The notes beneath the pieces were generated by a model that worked only from the letters and a program-made list of their open reading frames with translations, did not search any database and was not told where the DNA came from. 64,000 nucleotides of DNA, from the NCBI RefSeq assembly GCF_033100135.1, contig NZ_CP136920.1, positions 2,351,001-2,415,000 of the forward strand, read 5' to 3'. Below, piece after piece: positions 46,370-56,100 of the stretch. The DNA is from Rubellicoccus peritrichatus. Lineage in GTDB: Bacteria > Verrucomicrobiota > Verrucomicrobiia > Opitutales > Cerasicoccaceae. Position 1 is the first letter of the stretch. Each line of letters begins with the position of its first letter. The position numbers and the translations under genes were made by a program.

Positions 46370-47347
46370 ATGCGCTTCGCAGAAATACACAAAAAACGCT
46401 CTCAAGGATTTACCCTTGTTGAGATTATGGCGGCGACTGGTATCATGCTGGTCATCATTTTACTGGTCCTGACATTGACGACCAATGTGCTGTCCAGCTG
46501 GACTCGTTCGTCTGGCCAACTTTCGACCAATTTCGAAGCTCGGGTTGCTTTGGATTTGCTGACATCTGATCTTGAAAGTGTTGTCATTCGTAACCGGCCA
46601 ATCAACTGGGTGCAACTTGATTACCAAAGGGTCGAAGACATAGATGACTCACCCGTGCTTTATTTCTTTGCTCCCGCCTTGGAGCGTCCTAGAAAAAAAG
46701 AGAATGGAGACGATATCCTGGGGGATGTCTGTGCGATCAGTTACCGATTGGATTTTGATAACCCCTTTATCGCTGGTCAGCAAAATGCAGGAAATCAGCC
46801 GGTTCCAACATATGGGCTTTATCGATCCGTTGTGGACGCAGAAAACACTTTTAATCATGCACTGTCTATCGCGAATATCAAGGCTCCTGGTAGTAATACT
46901 ATAAGAAGCAACGCGACACTCAAAGCATATTGGGATGGAGATGCGATTAATAGTGATGGCGTTGGAATTGCTCAAGAGGTTATCGCAGAGAATGGCAGGG
47001 AGGCTAATATTAGGGACTGGGTTTTGAGTTCTGGCAATTTTCTTAGCCAGAATGTGGCCGATTTTCAGGTTGTTTTCTGGTTTCGTGATCAAAATGGAAT
47101 TCTTCGATCAGTTGATCCACCTGAAAGATTAATATACGCAGACCAGTTGTATCTGAGTGATGATGGTAGTAATTTCAGGGAACAACCCGGCGCACGCCTT
47201 GAATACGTTGATGTCAGTTTGACCATCCTTTCCCGGGAAGGGGCATCTGCATTGAATCTCGATCCTAGCGTTAATTATGATGACGCTGTTCAGCAGTACG
47301 GTGAGGTCTTTACCCGCCGCATCAATCTGATGAGCAGTGGCTTTTAA
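46370..47347 (+). CDS. Pseudopilin 5, Verru_Chthon cassette protein C-like
   Basis: A 325-residue protein. RSQG precedes FTLVEIMAATGIMLVIILLVLTL. The long soluble domain (ARVALDLLTSDLESVVIRNRP; LEYVDVSLTILSREGA) is GspJ-like and matches the size of cassette protein C. It ends the five-gene operon. Confidence 0.85.
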   Translation: MRFAEIHKKRSQGFTLVEIMAATGIMLVIILLVLTLTTNVLSSWTRSSGQLSTNFEARVALDLLTSDLESVVIRNRPINWVQLDYQRVEDIDDSPVLYFFAPALERPRKKENGDDILGDVCAISYRLDFDNPFIAGQQNAGNQPVPTYGLYRSVVDAENTFNHALSIANIKAPGSNTIRSNATLKAYWDGDAINSDGVGIAQEVIAENGREANIRDWVLSSGNFLSQNVADFQVVFWFRDQNGILRSVDPPERLIYADQLYLSDDGSNFREQPGARLEYVDVSLTILSREGASALNLDPSVNYDDAVQQYGEVFTRRINLMSSGF

Positions 47348-47434
47348 GTAATTTTTGAGCCAGTATGAGGACTATAAGATGCCTCGTCAAAAATGTTCGT
47401 GACCAATTGGAGGTAGTTGCTATTTAGTTATGCC

Positions 47435-47635
47435 ATGCCTTCAGCGGAAAAAGCCTTAAAGCGTTCGTCCAATCGTGTCATTGGTGGTGTCTGTGGCGGG
47501 ATTGCCGAATACTACGGTTGGGACCCTTCCATCCTCAGGCTGGTCTACCTCATCGTCTCGATTGTATCGACTGCCTTTCCTGGCATCATCGTCTACATTA
47601 TTCTGTGGATTGTGATACCTCCTGCTGAGGATTGA
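47435..47635 (+). CDS. PspC domain protein
   Basis: A 66-residue protein from Met 47435 with the PspC pattern LKRSSNRVIGGVCGGIAEYYGWDPS, then one transmembrane helix (LVYLIVSIVSTAFPGIIVYIILWIVI). PspC proteins sense or respond to membrane stress. No pspA is beside it. Confidence 0.9.
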   Translation: MPSAEKALKRSSNRVIGGVCGGIAEYYGWDPSILRLVYLIVSIVSTAFPGIIVYIILWIVIPPAED

Positions 47636-47703
47636 GTACGAATCTAAAGGTCATACTCTCCTAAAACCATCACCACTACCTAACTGTTTGCCTTCACAAT
47701 TCA

Positions 47704-48288
47704 ATGCCTGACAAGACTACACCCGTTTCTGTTGCTTCCTTGCTGGGGCTAACTCCGGAGAAGCTGAAAAAGCATGCCGGAGTCGCCCAGTGGCTCGCCA
47801 TTGTGTTTATCATTCTTGGTATCGTGGCGATTATTCTGCCCGGTCCTTTTTCACTCGGGATCGAACTTTTCCTTGGATGGCTTTTGTTGATTGGAGGAAT
47901 CCTTCAGGCGGTCAGTGGGTTTTCATCACTGGGTGCAAAAGGATGGTGGATACAGCTCTTGTCTGGGCTTGTCTCAGCCATTGTCGGCGCATTGTTTCTT
48001 ATGAACCCCTTTAAAGCCGTTGAGATATTGACCATGTTGCTGGCGGCCGTGTTTCTCACCAACGGGATCTTTCGCATTGTCTACTCATTTCAAGCCACTG
48101 GTGCCCCTGGTGCTGGCCTGGCCGGTCTTAACGGTGTATTCGGCATCATCATTGGAGTCATCGTCTGGGCCGAATGGCCAACATCGGCCACCTGGTTCCT
48201 CGGCTTGCTGGTTGGCATTGATATGCTCTTCTTTGGTATGTCACTTTTCACTCTTGCCAGTGCCGCTAAGAAGGAAGCCAAAGGCTAG
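47704..48288 (+). CDS. HdeD-like (DUF308) membrane protein
   Basis: A 194-residue protein with six predicted membrane helices arranged as short hairpins (WLAIVFIILGIVAIILPGPF, ELFLGWLLLIGGILQAVSG, and so on), matching the DUF308/HdeD acid-resistance family. Its role is not well known. It follows the pspC gene by 68 bases; both are small membrane-stress proteins. Confidence 0.85.
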   Translation: MPDKTTPVSVASLLGLTPEKLKKHAGVAQWLAIVFIILGIVAIILPGPFSLGIELFLGWLLLIGGILQAVSGFSSLGAKGWWIQLLSGLVSAIVGALFLMNPFKAVEILTMLLAAVFLTNGIFRIVYSFQATGAPGAGLAGLNGVFGIIIGVIVWAEWPTSATWFLGLLVGIDMLFFGMSLFTLASAAKKEAKG

Positions 48289-48310
48289 GTTAGTGTTTTC
48301 AAATTAAGAA

Positions 48311-48395
48311 GCGCCGAAGGCGCGCAGGCGCCTAGCCGTAGGTGAAACCCACGGTTACGGAGTGCCTTTAAAAGTTCGGAACCCTCGAAGAGGGT
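48311..48395. repeat. Cluster of three short hairpins (REP-like)
   Basis: Three hairpins are packed together: GCGCC-GAA-GGCGC (48311-48323), CCGTAGG-TGAAA-CCCACGG with one mismatch (48336-48354), and ACCCTC-GAA-GAGGGT (48381-48395). Two share a GAA triloop. Such GC-rich elements are frequent between genes of Planctomycetes and Verrucomicrobia, sometimes with REP transposases; none is seen here. Confidence 0.6.
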
Positions 48396-48495
48396 GAAAG
48401 CAACGAATTTACTGTCCATTAATTTGAAAATATAACCTAAGGTAGTGCGCTCGAGAGATTTCGACCGTCAGTGTTCTATCTGCTATTTTTGGTTG

Positions 48496-48515
48496 GATTG
48501 TGTTAACCCACAATC
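48496..48515. repeat. Short inverted repeat around GTTAAC
   Basis: GATTGTG and CACAATC flank TTAACC, giving a 7-bp perfect hairpin. No neighbouring gene starts here. Confidence 0.4.
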
Positions 48516-48636
48516 AAATTCGCGGAGATTCGTGCCATGCGTAGTCCGCGACATTAAGTCAAGCTAGTCCCGTCAAGCTGGTTCGATAGTTAAGCTCAGT
48601 TCGCCAGGCAGAATTCGGCGGCACCCAAATATGAAA

Positions 48637-48762
48637 TTGGGAACCGCCCATCTCGCTATTGGGCGGTTCCCAACGGTTCATTGGGCGGTTCCCAACGGTT
48701 CATTGGGCGGTTCCCAAAAGGTTGTTGGGCTGGGCCCAATTTCAAATTTGGGCCCAGCCCAA
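48637..48762. repeat. Nested array of TTGGGC...CCCAA hairpins
   Basis: TTGGGAACCGCCCA (48637-48650) is inverted to the first of three TTGGGCGGTTCCCAA units at 48659, 48681 and 48703, which repeat every 22 bases. A 15-bp perfect inverted repeat follows: TTGGGCTGGGCCCAA (48725-48739) and its complement at 48748-48762. Each unit alone is a hairpin. Not a CRISPR: units are 15 bases and the spacers are the same 7 bases. Confidence 0.75.
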
Positions 48763-48764
48763 AT

Positions 48765-49223
48765 GGCGTTAATCGGCTCTTCGCCAGAAAATCGATTCTG
48801 TTGACGAGACAAGCAAGTTGGCTTCGACTTGCTGAACAGACTCAAGGCCAGTCGCGTTGCTCACTTGCGTTTGAAGCTTGGCATCTCAAGTATATCAAAC
48901 CACTTTGGTCATAACATAGCATATGCAGTCGCACGATTACCGAAGTCGAATCGGAAGTTCTGATTGAAACAGATCAAGGAGCTTCCCTGGTTAACCGGGA
49001 CAGCCCCACGAGGAGGGCAAGGCGTTTCGTTGTTCAGTTAGAAGTAGGTGAGCTTTCCTTCAAATTGGCGAAGGGTTCGTAATCAACGGAGTAAAGCGGA
49101 GATGAGGCGAAGCTCTGTGCAAAGCGAATCAAAAGCTACATATAGCGACCAAAGCCAAATTATGACAAAACGTATGCTTATGGTTGGCTTGTAATGTTCA
49201 CTTGGTCTTGGTTACCTGTGCCT
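48765..49223. other. Non-coding stretch, nothing recognised
   Basis: The rest of the gap between the hairpin array and the truncated gene shows no convincing frame, tRNA or terminator. Confidence 0.5.
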
Positions 49224-49679
49224 TTAAGGTCTACTGATAATATTACCGTTTTTCAAATCAATCACCACGACTTCATCTTCATTTTCAGCATTAATCTCCA
49301 AGATTAAGTGATCTTCTTCTTCTTTCGAAAACGTAGCTTCCTTAAGCCATTGAATTGAACTGGTAGTTGTGAACATGCTAGTGATCGTATTAAGGGACAA
49401 AAACTCACTCAATTTCAAAACCCGTATGACCATTCCCACAGTATTATAGATTACCATCGTATTATCAGATGTTCCAATATTACCCCAATCGTCAAAGGTT
49501 ACAATGCAAGGTCCATACCTCGATTCAACAATCATACTACTTGCTGGAGAAATTTTGTTTACTAAATTTCTTTTCCACAAAACTTTATAACTACCATCAT
49601 CCTTTTTCTTCTCAAGGGAGCCCCGGCAAATTATGTTCGTATCATCTCTAACTTTGGCATTGGCATAAAGAGATGAACA
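49224..49679 (-). pseudogene. 5'-truncated secreted protein gene
   Basis: An open frame of 151 codons begins directly after the TAG of the preceding gene, in the same frame, with no ATG, GTG or TTG until 49580. Its first residues, CSSLYANAKVRDDT, look like the end of a signal peptide (ANA cut site) and the mature start; the start codon and first half of the signal peptide are missing. The rest (IVTFDDWGNIGTSDNTMVIY, then ...LEINAENEDEVVVIDLKNG) looks like a normal beta-rich protein. Translation from TTG 49580 would give a 118-residue protein without export signal. It is probably a remnant of an RHS-linked gene. Confidence 0.6.
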
Positions 49680-50168
49680 CTAATCCCAACTCAATGCCCA
49701 TTTAGAACGGACAATTGACCAATAGCCATCATATTTTCTAACGATGAGCCAGAAAACAGTCCCAGTCCCATCCTTGTCAAACATTGTTAGAATCAATGCA
49801 CAGTAACCAGTTTTCCTCTCATAATAAGATTGAGGGATAACATCTACATAATTGCCTTCTTCTTCGCTGAATTTTTGAATCAGTTTCAGAAGAGATTTCG
49901 ATTTTAAACCATCAGGATTATCAGTTACTGCAACTGGTAAGTCAGATAAAAACGCTTTCATAAAACGCATCATATTTCTATCTGTAATACTTGCTCCCTC
50001 ACTAATATCATCAACTGCTTCAAGAAACTCTACTCGTCTTTCGAATATCGCTAAGAAGTCATCATCTTTAATCAAATCAGACAAATCACCTTCACCAGCG
50101 GCCAATACTTGGACACCGCCAACAGTCAAATGTGTACATAAAAACAATAGCATATATTTCATGTTCAT
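49680..50168 (-). CDS. Small secreted protein downstream of the RHS gene (candidate immunity)
   Basis: A 162-residue protein with a signal peptide (MKYMLLFLCTHLTVGGVQVLAA) and an acidic mature domain containing YYERKTGYCALILTMFD and YDGYWSIVRSKW. It has no known family. It begins 13 bases after the RHS stop codon on the same strand and is AT-rich like the RHS C-terminal region. That position is where polymorphic toxin immunity genes lie, so an immunity or accessory role is possible but unproven. Confidence 0.72.
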   Translation of the reverse strand: MNMKYMLLFLCTHLTVGGVQVLAAGEGDLSDLIKDDDFLAIFERRVEFLEAVDDISEGASITDRNMMRFMKAFLSDLPVAVTDNPDGLKSKSLLKLIQKFSEEEGNYVDVIPQSYYERKTGYCALILTMFDKDGTGTVFWLIVRKYDGYWSIVRSKWALSWD

Positions 50169-50181
50169 ATTCTCTTATTTA

Positions 50182-53100
50182 TTAATTGCATGATAAGTTC
50201 GTGCAAGGGGGATCTTCAGGTCTAGGTCTTGGAGTTGGCAGATCGTCACTGAGATCATCATCTAAAGGATTCCCATTCTGATATAGATCGACTCGGTAAG
50301 CAAAAAGCAGACTTTGAATAAAGCCATTAACACCCTCTTGCAAAATACGATTAAGGAAATCTGCACTCCTCACTAACCTACTAATATTCCGAGGAGGATT
50401 TAATGACGCATTTCTCATATGAGACCAATGCCTACGGCCGAATTCTACATGACCATATTCATGACCTACAATTGCCTCTTTAGTAGAATCATCGGTTTCC
50501 CAAAATATCGGATTAACCAGACCAATCAAATCTCTGTTTGGTTGATACCATGCCTCGGTTATATCCTCACCTCCAACCTCATCATCAGCACAGCAATCAT
50601 AACTAGTACTTCTATCTTCTATTTCACTTACGACATTGGGTAATTGCTCAGTGGCCTCTAGCGCAAACCCCATTACAGCCATAACAATCCTATTTAAATC
50701 TGAGTCCCGAATATTGGCTCCCCACGTCGAACGAACCCGGTTCCGTATACTATTAGCTGTAACGGCTCTAAAATCTGTTACAATTGTGTTTAAACGCCTG
50801 ACAAGATTGCTTTCTAAACCTTCGATGAATTGCTGCTGCTGACTTGTGCAATTTATCCACTGTCTAGCCATACCTAAATAATCTGACTTATTCAAAGCAT
50901 CGTTACTAAGCATTCCATAAAGGTTGAGTCCGCCAGCCTCTTCAATCGGATCTCTATTCAGCCAACGCCCCAACTCTGCATCATAATATCGATAGCCGTA
51001 GTAGATTAGTCTACTCTCCGAATCTTGATACTTAGTGGAGAAAGTGAATGGATTGGCTTCCGCCAATACACCTGTGCTCCGAATAGATTCACCGAAAGGG
51101 CCATATTCGTATTCGGCAGAAACTGAACCGCTTACCGAATCTACGAGTGCCATTACGTTTCCGTTTCCATCATAAGATGGATAAGTGGTGATACTTTCCA
51201 TACTCATGGCGAGTAACCCACCAACGCCTCCTGCGCCTTGCATGGTGCCGCTGAGATCGGTTCCCCAGGTGTAGCTGCGGATGAGGGCGCCGGTTCCGTC
51301 CAGTTCGGTCAGGAGGTTCCAGCCGTCGTAGAGGAAGGCGACCGTTTCACTCAAGACGAAGGCCGAAGTGCCGGCGTCCCAGTCGTAAACTTTTTTGGAG
51401 AAACGTCTGCCCTGGGAATCATAAGCGAACTCCAACTTTACTCTTGGCACTCCAGCGTTGTAAGCAGTGGCGATGGTCTCCATCGCGATCAGCCGGTTGT
51501 CACCATTCCAGGTGTAAGTCCACTTACTATCCGTTGTGAGGTTGCCATCGGCGTCATGAGTAAAGTTCTCTGCATTCGGTGGCAGGTAGGCGTCGGTGGA
51601 GACTTCGGCGATGGCATCTACACCGCCAGCGCCTTGTCCGGCGTAAGTGCCGACGAGTTGGATATTTTCGTAACGGGCATCATCCGGGCTAGTAGCACCA
51701 GAGTAGTCCAGCAGTGCCTGGTAATAATCGGCAGCACGGAGGGCTGTTTGTCCGTTGACCGAAATGCTTGCATTGGCGTTGGCCTTGCCGACGACCCCAA
51801 GAACGCGTGGGACGGAGCGGCTGCCATACTGATTCAGTCCGTTGGCTCCGTTAGTGCCGGTGGCATTGGCTCCAGCATAGTAACTCTGTTTACGGGCCGG
51901 GTTGTCGTCACGTCCAGCCGACTTTCGGTTGCCAATATCATCAAAGCCGTAGGTAAACTCGTAGCCTGGAATCACAGTCCTATTGGAAAGATGTTTGGCC
52001 GCGCGGGTGACTTGGCCCAACGAGTCATACCCATAGCCCCAGAACTCACCGTTGCCTAGGGTGGCATAGGTGCGCTGGTTGGCTTTATTGTAAGTGTAGG
52101 ACATGCCAAGGTCTCCATGAGGTTCGCCATAGGACAGGCTTCTTAAGCGATTGAGATTATCGTAGTCCTTCTGCACAGCAAGGATTTCCGCTGAGCCGTT
52201 TTCCTGCACAATGCTCTCGACCAGATTGGTGCCCGCTTTATAGCCGTAAGTGGCGGTGTGGGTGCGTCCGCCGTTAGCAAAGCTGACCGTATCAAGCCGC
52301 CCGCTGATTGCATTGTAACCGTAATCAACACTGTGAAGCGCGCCGCTGCCATTGGCCACCGAAACACCACTCATGCGGGTGGCATCATCAAAGGTGCGGT
52401 CAATCACGACCCCATCCCAGGGCTTGCCCGAATCGGCGTAGGTTTCCGAATCGAGACGTCCATCGGTGTAAGTCAACGTCCGGGCACCGGATGCATCCTC
52501 AATCTTGCCGGGGCGGCCAGCGCGATCATACAGGCTGTAGGTTATGCCTGAGGTAATGCCATCATCGTAGCTAATATTGGTTTGATAACCGTAAGTGGTA
52601 TCATAAGCATAAGTCGTCACAATCCCGCGCCCACCGGTGCGGGTTTCGAGCCGACCGGCATCATCGTAGGTATAGCTCAAGTCGGCCGTGCCGGGATTGG
52701 CTGAATCATAATCGTAAAACTTTTCCTTGAGCAGCCCGCGGTCATTGTAAATCCATTTCGTCGTGGTGGACGAGCCGTCAGGATAATCCTGCCAGGTCTG
52801 CATCGTATCCATCCGTCCGGAATAATCGTAAGTGTATTCCACCGGATAGGTTCGCGCGCCGGAGCGACGCTGGAGCTGGCCTTCAGGATTATAGACGTCG
52901 GTTTGCGTAGCGCCGTCTGGCAGGGTGATGGTTTGAGTCAAAGTGCCGTCAGGGTCCTCGTTATAGGTATAAGATGTGGTTTGAGCTTCATCGCCGGGAT
53001 CAGTCGGGCTGGCCACTGCGGCCGGAGTCGTCATGCTCTGCAGACGACCATCATCGTAATAAACGTAAGTCGTGGTGCCATTGGCATTGGTGGTAGTATC

Positions 53101-56100
53101 AAGACGCCCGAGGTCATCATAGGCGTTGGTCGTTTCAGTCAGGATGGCGTCCTGGGTGTCGTATGTCTTGGTCGACTTCAAACGACCGTCTTCGTAAACA
53201 CTTTCCGTTTTGGCAATCTGGTTCTGGCTGGAGTCCACTACGGTTGTGGTAACCGTCCGGTCTGCCGGGACGTAAGGATTCTGGCCGTCAGCCAAAACAG
53301 CATCGGCGTATTGCGTGATCGTGGTGGTTGTAACGCCGTACTGTGTGCTGACGATCTTCTGTTCATTACCTGATAAAGGTGATTGCAGACTTTCCTCCAC
53401 GATGCGTTCATCCGCAGTATCCACACCGGACAGCGTGATCGTTTTGCGGACCTTGATGCTGCTATCCCATGAGGCTTCGGTGTAGAAAGTCTCGTTGGTA
53501 TTGACGGGGCCATTGGTGTCGTTGCCGACATAGCTTTTCCATTGGTGGCCTTCGTCATTGTAGAGGTAATGCGTTTTGATGCCGATTGGGTCTTCGATCC
53601 ATTCGAGCTGTCCTTTCGTGTTGTAGGAATACTCGGTTTCAGCGTCACCCACGGTCGCTGGATCAAGGGCGGGCTCACGCACATACCAAGTCCGCCCCAG
53701 CATATCACTGATCGTGGTGCGGAATTCAGGCGATGCTGTCAGGTCACCCTTCAGAACCGTTTCAGTGCTGAACTGCTGACCGGCTACCGTCGAGCCATAG
53801 TCATAGCTGCGGGCAACGGCAACTCCCGGACCGCTGTTGCGATATGACGAGCCGTCCTGGTAGGAAAGTGTGGTGCTGGCCCAAACGGATGCCTGCCCTG
53901 CCTCGTAGGGAAAGGAAGTGCGCTGACGAACGTAAATTTCCGAGCTAATCGTCTCCGTATCCTGTGAGTAAGCTGTGATATCACCAAGGGCATCTTTACT
54001 GGATTCCACTTCGCCTGCCTTGTTGTAAACGACCGAAGTCACGATTGAGCTACTGCCCTTGCTCACTGTGGTTTGGGTGGCACGCCCGGCGCCATCCAGC
54101 ACGTAGCTGGTTAATATGTCACTACGCAGGATATCAGTCACCCGACCAGCTGCATCATAAGTGTAATGGGTGTATTGGCCATCGCGCCCATACTCTGACT
54201 CCAGTCCGCAGCAGTCGTAAACCAGCGTGCGAGTGGTTCCATCAAGGTATTTGAAGTCAGTCGGCTTGCCTGTGTCTGAATCCCAGGCTGTGACCGTTTC
54301 CAAATCGGTCAGAATTTCATTGCCACTGTTGTCAATACGGTAGGATTCACGGTATTGCAGGTGGCCCAGTTCATCGACCAAAGTGATATCGCGCGACCAG
54401 GGGTCGAATTCCTGAACCGGTGTATAGTTATAAATACCTTCTTCGCGAGTCGTGATCAACCACTCCAAGGTAGCGGCGCTGGCATTGTCGTAATTGTAGG
54501 AGTATCTGGTGACGGTGTCATCGGGATACTCTGTGCCAAAGGGACTGCCTTCGAGAGAGAATTCATCGATAGTGCGCTCGACGGTGACGAGATTGGTCGA
54601 CGCATCCCAGGCCGCACCGGCCACTGTGCATTCGATGTAGGAGGTTTTCTTGATCTGGGTATCCATCTCCAAAACACGTTCGGTTTCGGTGGTGGCATAT
54701 TCGATCCGGTAGGAGCGCGAGACTTCGTTGCCTTCCAGAGATGTTACGGTTTGTTTCAGCTCGCCTGTAGCAGTGTCCCAGGTGGCATCGGCATCCGTAT
54801 CCCATTTGCATTCAACGACACGGTTGCTGCTTTCGTTCACTGAAGCAGGGAGATCGTCTTTACCCGGAGCAGCCGCGTTTTTAAACTGCGAAATGGTTTT
54901 TGAGCGCAGACCATTCGAACCATAAACATAGTAAGTCCAATTCCCAAAGGGGCCAACCTGCATCTTTAAACGGCCGTAGTTGGGCGAAGCGACCACTTCG
55001 TCATGGTAATGATACAGAGTAACGCGGTTGACACCATCTGGGTCCAGAGCAACCGAGGTCAGTTCCTCGCCCCAGGGAAACATCTCGTAAGTCTCAAGAG
55101 TGTCAGAGGCAACCGCACCACTGCTGTTTTTCAGTTTACGCCGCTCCGTCCTCGTGGTCCCCACCGGAGTGGTATCGGTAAAAGTGCCGGTTTTTGAAAG
55201 ATCCGTCACAACCTCGCCCAATCCCCTGGAAAAGCTCCAATCCGTTCCCGTCTGAGTCCAGTGGGAGGTATCAACGACTGAGCTATTACGCTCTTCAGTG
55301 AGTTTCAATTGATCCGGATTCGCGGCCAAGGGTGTCGGGTTCTCCACCGTATAGGTAACAAAAGGGATTTTTCCTGCCAGAATTGGATAGATGCCAGTAA
55401 CCGCATCTGCAGTCGTATCGTAGTCTTCAGGACGGTAAAAGCGGATTTCGAACTCGCTCGGTTTGTAAACCACAGTCCATTCGCTGGCCGAGGGTTCCTG
55501 CGCCAGTGTGGTGGTGGCAACATTCGCTTCCCAGAGCACGTTATCGCTCCAGACCTGATCGCCCACACTATAGGTCACATCATCCAGCCAGACCGGTGCC
55601 CGGCGCTCCCAGTAGGCGGTTTCGGTCAACGGGTTGTTGCCTGTGTTGGAGGCTTGCAAGGAGACAAAGACGTAGTCCTCGTAAAGCACTGTGTCATCCA
55701 AAGCATAAGTCGTAGCAGCATCATAGGCTGTAGCCAAAGCACTGGACGGGCGTAAGATATCAACAAAGGTCTGTGGTGCCACGATTTGACGAATCGTCTG
55801 GTCGACTGGATGACTGACCACTTCAACACCGATGCGTTTGCCATACTTCAGAATCGCTGGTGTATAAATCACCTGCGAAATAGCTTCCTCATAAAAACCA
55901 AGCGAACCAGCGCCATCCTGCTTATTCAAGTCGCCTAATCCAAAGTTCGCATAAGCACTCGATTGCCCTGTATTGCTGCCGCCAGCAGGCATACTTTCAC
56001 AATCACTCTTGGCTTCGATGTAGAGGAATTTGGTGTAAAAGCCTTCAACAGCTGGTACTTCACCTTCAATTTCGTATACACCATCGTCATTAGGCTCAAT

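Noticed and set aside
48659-48717. CRISPR-like array of 22-base repeats
   Set aside because: The units are palindromes 15 bases long with identical 7-base spacers, only three copies, and no cas gene nearby.
48681-48914. 77-codon plus-strand frame across the palindrome array
   Set aside because: Its first half is the repeat itself and it has no recognisable domain or ribosome site.
51238-52059. Long plus-strand frame of 273 codons inside the RHS gene
   Set aside because: It lies opposite the GC-rich RHS core, has biased Gly/Val/Ile composition and no start signal. The minus-strand YD repeats are clearly coding.
54355-54843. Plus-strand frame of 162 codons opposite the RHS gene
   Set aside because: Shadow of the minus-strand repeat protein; no domain or start signal.
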